The notes below the pieces were generated by a model that saw nothing but the letters and a program-made list of their open reading frames with translations, did no database searches and was not told where the DNA came from. The translations under genes were made by a program, and so were the position numbers. Of a DNA stretch of 64,000 nt, positions 62,443 through 64,000 are shown one piece after another. The DNA is from Propionibacteriaceae bacterium (lineage in GTDB: Bacteria > Actinomycetota > Actinomycetes > Propionibacteriales > Propionibacteriaceae): the NCBI GenBank assembly GCA_025965155.1, contig JAOPXN010000111.1, positions 16,040-80,039 of the forward strand. Reading direction: 5' to 3'. Each line of letters begins with the position of its first letter. The stretch's first letter is position 1.

Positions 62443-63462
62443 ATGAAGAAAATCGGATTTCTGTCGTTCGGCCACTGGACGCCGTCGCCGCAGTCACAGA
62501 CGCGCTCGGCCTCCGACGCACTGCTCCAGTCCATCGACCTCGCGGTTGCCGCCGAGGAGCTGGGGGCCGACGGCGCCTACTTCCGAGTCCACCACTTCGC
62601 GCGCCAGCTCTCCGCTCCGTTTCCACTGCTCGCCGCGGTCGGCGCCAGGACCAGCCGGATAGAGATCGGGACAGGCGTGATCGACATGCGCTATGAGAAC
62701 CCGCTCTACATGGCCGAGGACGCGGGCGGGGCAGATGTGATCTCCGGTGGACGGCTTCAGCTCGGTATCAGCCGGGGGTCGCCGGAGCAGGTCATCGACG
62801 GGTTTCGCTATTTCGGCTACGCACCCGCCGAGGGCTCCGACCACATGGCCATGGCGCGGGAGCACACCGAAGTGTTCCTCGAGGCGCTCAAAGGCGAGGG
62901 GTTCGCGCAGCCGAACCCGCGGCCGATGTTCCCGAACCCGCCCGGCCTGCTGCGGATCGAGCCCTACTCCGCTGGGCTTCGTGACCGGATCTGGTGGGGC
63001 GCCGGGTCGCGTGCAACGGCCGAGTGGGCCGCGGGCCAGGGGATGAACCTGATGAGCTCAACCCTGCTGACCGAGGACACCGGGGTGCCGTTCCACCAGC
63101 TCCAGGCCGAACAGATCCAGCGGTTCCGGGACGCCTGGAAGGCCGCTGGCCACGAACGCGAACCGCGCGTCTCCGTCAGCCGCAGCATCTTCCCGATCGT
63201 CAACGCGATGGACCGTGCCTACTTTGGCCAGGAGGCGAAGAGCCAGGACCAGGTCGGCTACCTGGACACCGGCGTGGCCCGCTTTGGCAAGTCGTACGCC
63301 GGCGAGCCGGAGCAGCTGGTGAAGGAACTCGCCGACGACGAGGCGATCGCGGCCGCGGACACACTGCTTCTCACGGTTCCGAACCAGCTCGGTGTTGACT
63401 ACAACGCTCATCTCCTCGACAGCGTGCTTACCCACGTTGCTCCAGGACTTGGCTGGCGCTGA
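62443..63462 (+). CDS. LLM-class flavin-dependent oxidoreductase (luciferase-like)
   Basis: 339 aa from ATG at 62443. Bacterial-luciferase-like TIM barrel: FGHWTPSPQSQTRSASDALLQ, LAVAAEELGADGAYFRVHHFARQLSAP, IEIGTGVIDMRYENPLYMAEDA, and GGRLQLGISRGSPEQVIDGF, the flavin- and substrate-binding blocks of the family. Uses FMNH2 or F420; the cofactor cannot be told from sequence alone. C-terminus KELADDEAIAAADTLLLTVPNQLGVDYN. Divergent from the large LuxR regulator, which may control it. Confidence 0.9.
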   Translation: MKKIGFLSFGHWTPSPQSQTRSASDALLQSIDLAVAAEELGADGAYFRVHHFARQLSAPFPLLAAVGARTSRIEIGTGVIDMRYENPLYMAEDAGGADVISGGRLQLGISRGSPEQVIDGFRYFGYAPAEGSDHMAMAREHTEVFLEALKGEGFAQPNPRPMFPNPPGLLRIEPYSAGLRDRIWWGAGSRATAEWAAGQGMNLMSSTLLTEDTGVPFHQLQAEQIQRFRDAWKAAGHEREPRVSVSRSIFPIVNAMDRAYFGQEAKSQDQVGYLDTGVARFGKSYAGEPEQLVKELADDEAIAAADTLLLTVPNQLGVDYNAHLLDSVLTHVAPGLGWR

Positions 63463-63932
63463 GCCGCCTGCCGTGCGCTCCGTTCAGCTCGTTGGAAGGC
63501 ACTGTTCCATCCGGTAGTCGGTCGCGGCGTTGTGGGCAGCGCAGCGCGGTGACGTCGAAGCGATCCATCTTTTTGGGAGAATGTCTGGACATTAGGTTCT
63601 TTCTGATGCAGGCTGGTCTCAGTCGGCACTGACGCCGGCCTGGACCTCCGGAGGTGCGCGCTGATGAGTGCCCGACATCATGCAGCGACTCATGAGGCGG
63701 AGTCGGTCAACTACACCAAGACGCTACTTACGCCGACACCACGTCATGCCGCCCAGTACCTCCAGGGCGGCCGCACGGAGTGGTCCATCGAGATGCATCG
63801 CATCGATCACCAAGACGGCGCTTTTCGCCCCGCCCACCGGCATTCCATTCGATTAATGAATCGTAATGCGTTGATCCACCGTCTGCGGAGACCACCGTCC
63901 CGTAGCCCTCTCGGTAGTCATAGGAGACTGTC
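63463..63932. other. Intergenic region with palindromic sites
   Basis: About 470 bases without a gene. It holds AATGTC-TG-GACATT (63580-63593) and an AT-rich imperfect inverted repeat around CGATTAATGAATCG (near 63850-63863) flanked by GCATT/AATGC. Both could be regulator sites for the gene beginning at 63933. Local GC is lower than the rest of the window. Confidence 0.5.
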
Positions 63933-64000
63933 ATGACTCAAGTTGTTAAGGCTCCGGCGGCGGTGCCTCCGGCGGCTGATCCGCCTGGCCGTGTGCGGTT
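63933..64000 (+). CDS. 5' end of an unidentified gene
   Basis: ATG at 63933 with AGGAGA five bases upstream; reads MTQVVKAPAAVPPAADPPGRVR and leaves the window after 22 codons. Pro/Ala-rich start typical of a cytoplasmic tail; no family can be named. Confidence 0.55.
   Translation, partial: MTQVVKAPAAVPPAADPPGRVR

Overview
The window is chromosomal DNA of a high-GC Gram-positive actinobacterium. The evidence is GC-rich third positions, frequent GTG starts, a WhiB regulator, a DasR-type GntR regulator and actinobacterial-only families (DUF4244 pilin, DUF6191, DUF1707, Holin-X). The gene order is close to a Mycobacterium tuberculosis arrangement that I know: Rv3649-Rv3660c (helicase and Tad pilus block), Rv3667-Rv3683 (acs to the metallophosphoesterase), then ask, recR, ybaB and dnaX (Rv3709c-Rv3721c). 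A member of the Propionibacteriales (Microlunatus/Propionibacterium relatives) is my guess; no 16S is present to confirm it. I see no insertion sequences, prophage or CRISPR array.

Layout. 0-8.8 kb: tail of an MpaB-like oxygenase gene, CPBP protease, proton-pumping pyrophosphatase, OYE-type flavin oxidoreductase, a six-copy 24-nt repeat, an MrfA/YprA-type helicase, and two small envelope or unknown genes. 8.8-14 kb (minus): a compact Tad pilus cluster (TadG-like, TadE-like, DUF4244 pilin, TadC, TadB, TadA, CpaE). 14.2-14.5 kb: an intergenic stretch rich in perfect hairpins, proposed here as a homologue of the RNA-polymerase-binding Ms1/MTS2823 RNA. 14.6-26.7 kb: degenerate Fic protein, methyltransferase, acetate uptake (DUF485-ActP), pentapeptide protein, GntR regulator with two operators and its SIS-domain target, RND exporter, acetyl-CoA synthetase, Holin-X protein. 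26.8-35.3 kb: epoxide-hydrolase-like protein, DUF427 protein, and a tightly overlapping minus-strand operon nth-tlpA-nudix-HD-GH13-GMC. 35.5-48 kb: crp, HtrA protease, operon DUF4177-ridA-nudix-MBL-trhO, paired ArsA-like ATPases, whiB4-like, ponA2-like, yqeY, metallophosphoesterase. 48.2-57.4 kb: tRNA-Pro, two-subunit CoA transferase, aspartokinase with an internal beta-subunit start, DUF1707 protein, Gfo/Idh/MocA protein, recR-ybaB-dnaX, HAD hydrolase, SRP RNA, tRNA-Ser. 57.7-64 kb: a less conserved accessory tail: DUF2975/HTH pair with a leaderless, operator-overlapped promoter, DUF7144 protein, CMD-family protein, large LuxR/MalT-type regulator, LLM flavin oxidoreductase, and the start of one more gene.

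How the genes work together: ActP plus Acs form an acetate uptake and activation route; Crp and WhiB are global regulators in the same block; nth, recR, dnaX and the helicase are DNA-maintenance genes; PonA2, LysC (diaminopimelate supply) and the GntR/SIS pair (amino sugars) touch cell-wall metabolism.

The most unusual sequence-level observations are the structured RNA at 14.2-14.5 kb and a recurring pattern of short tandem duplications whose unit contains the stop codon of the adjacent gene (namA, RND exporter, DUF427, crp, trhO, weakly recR).
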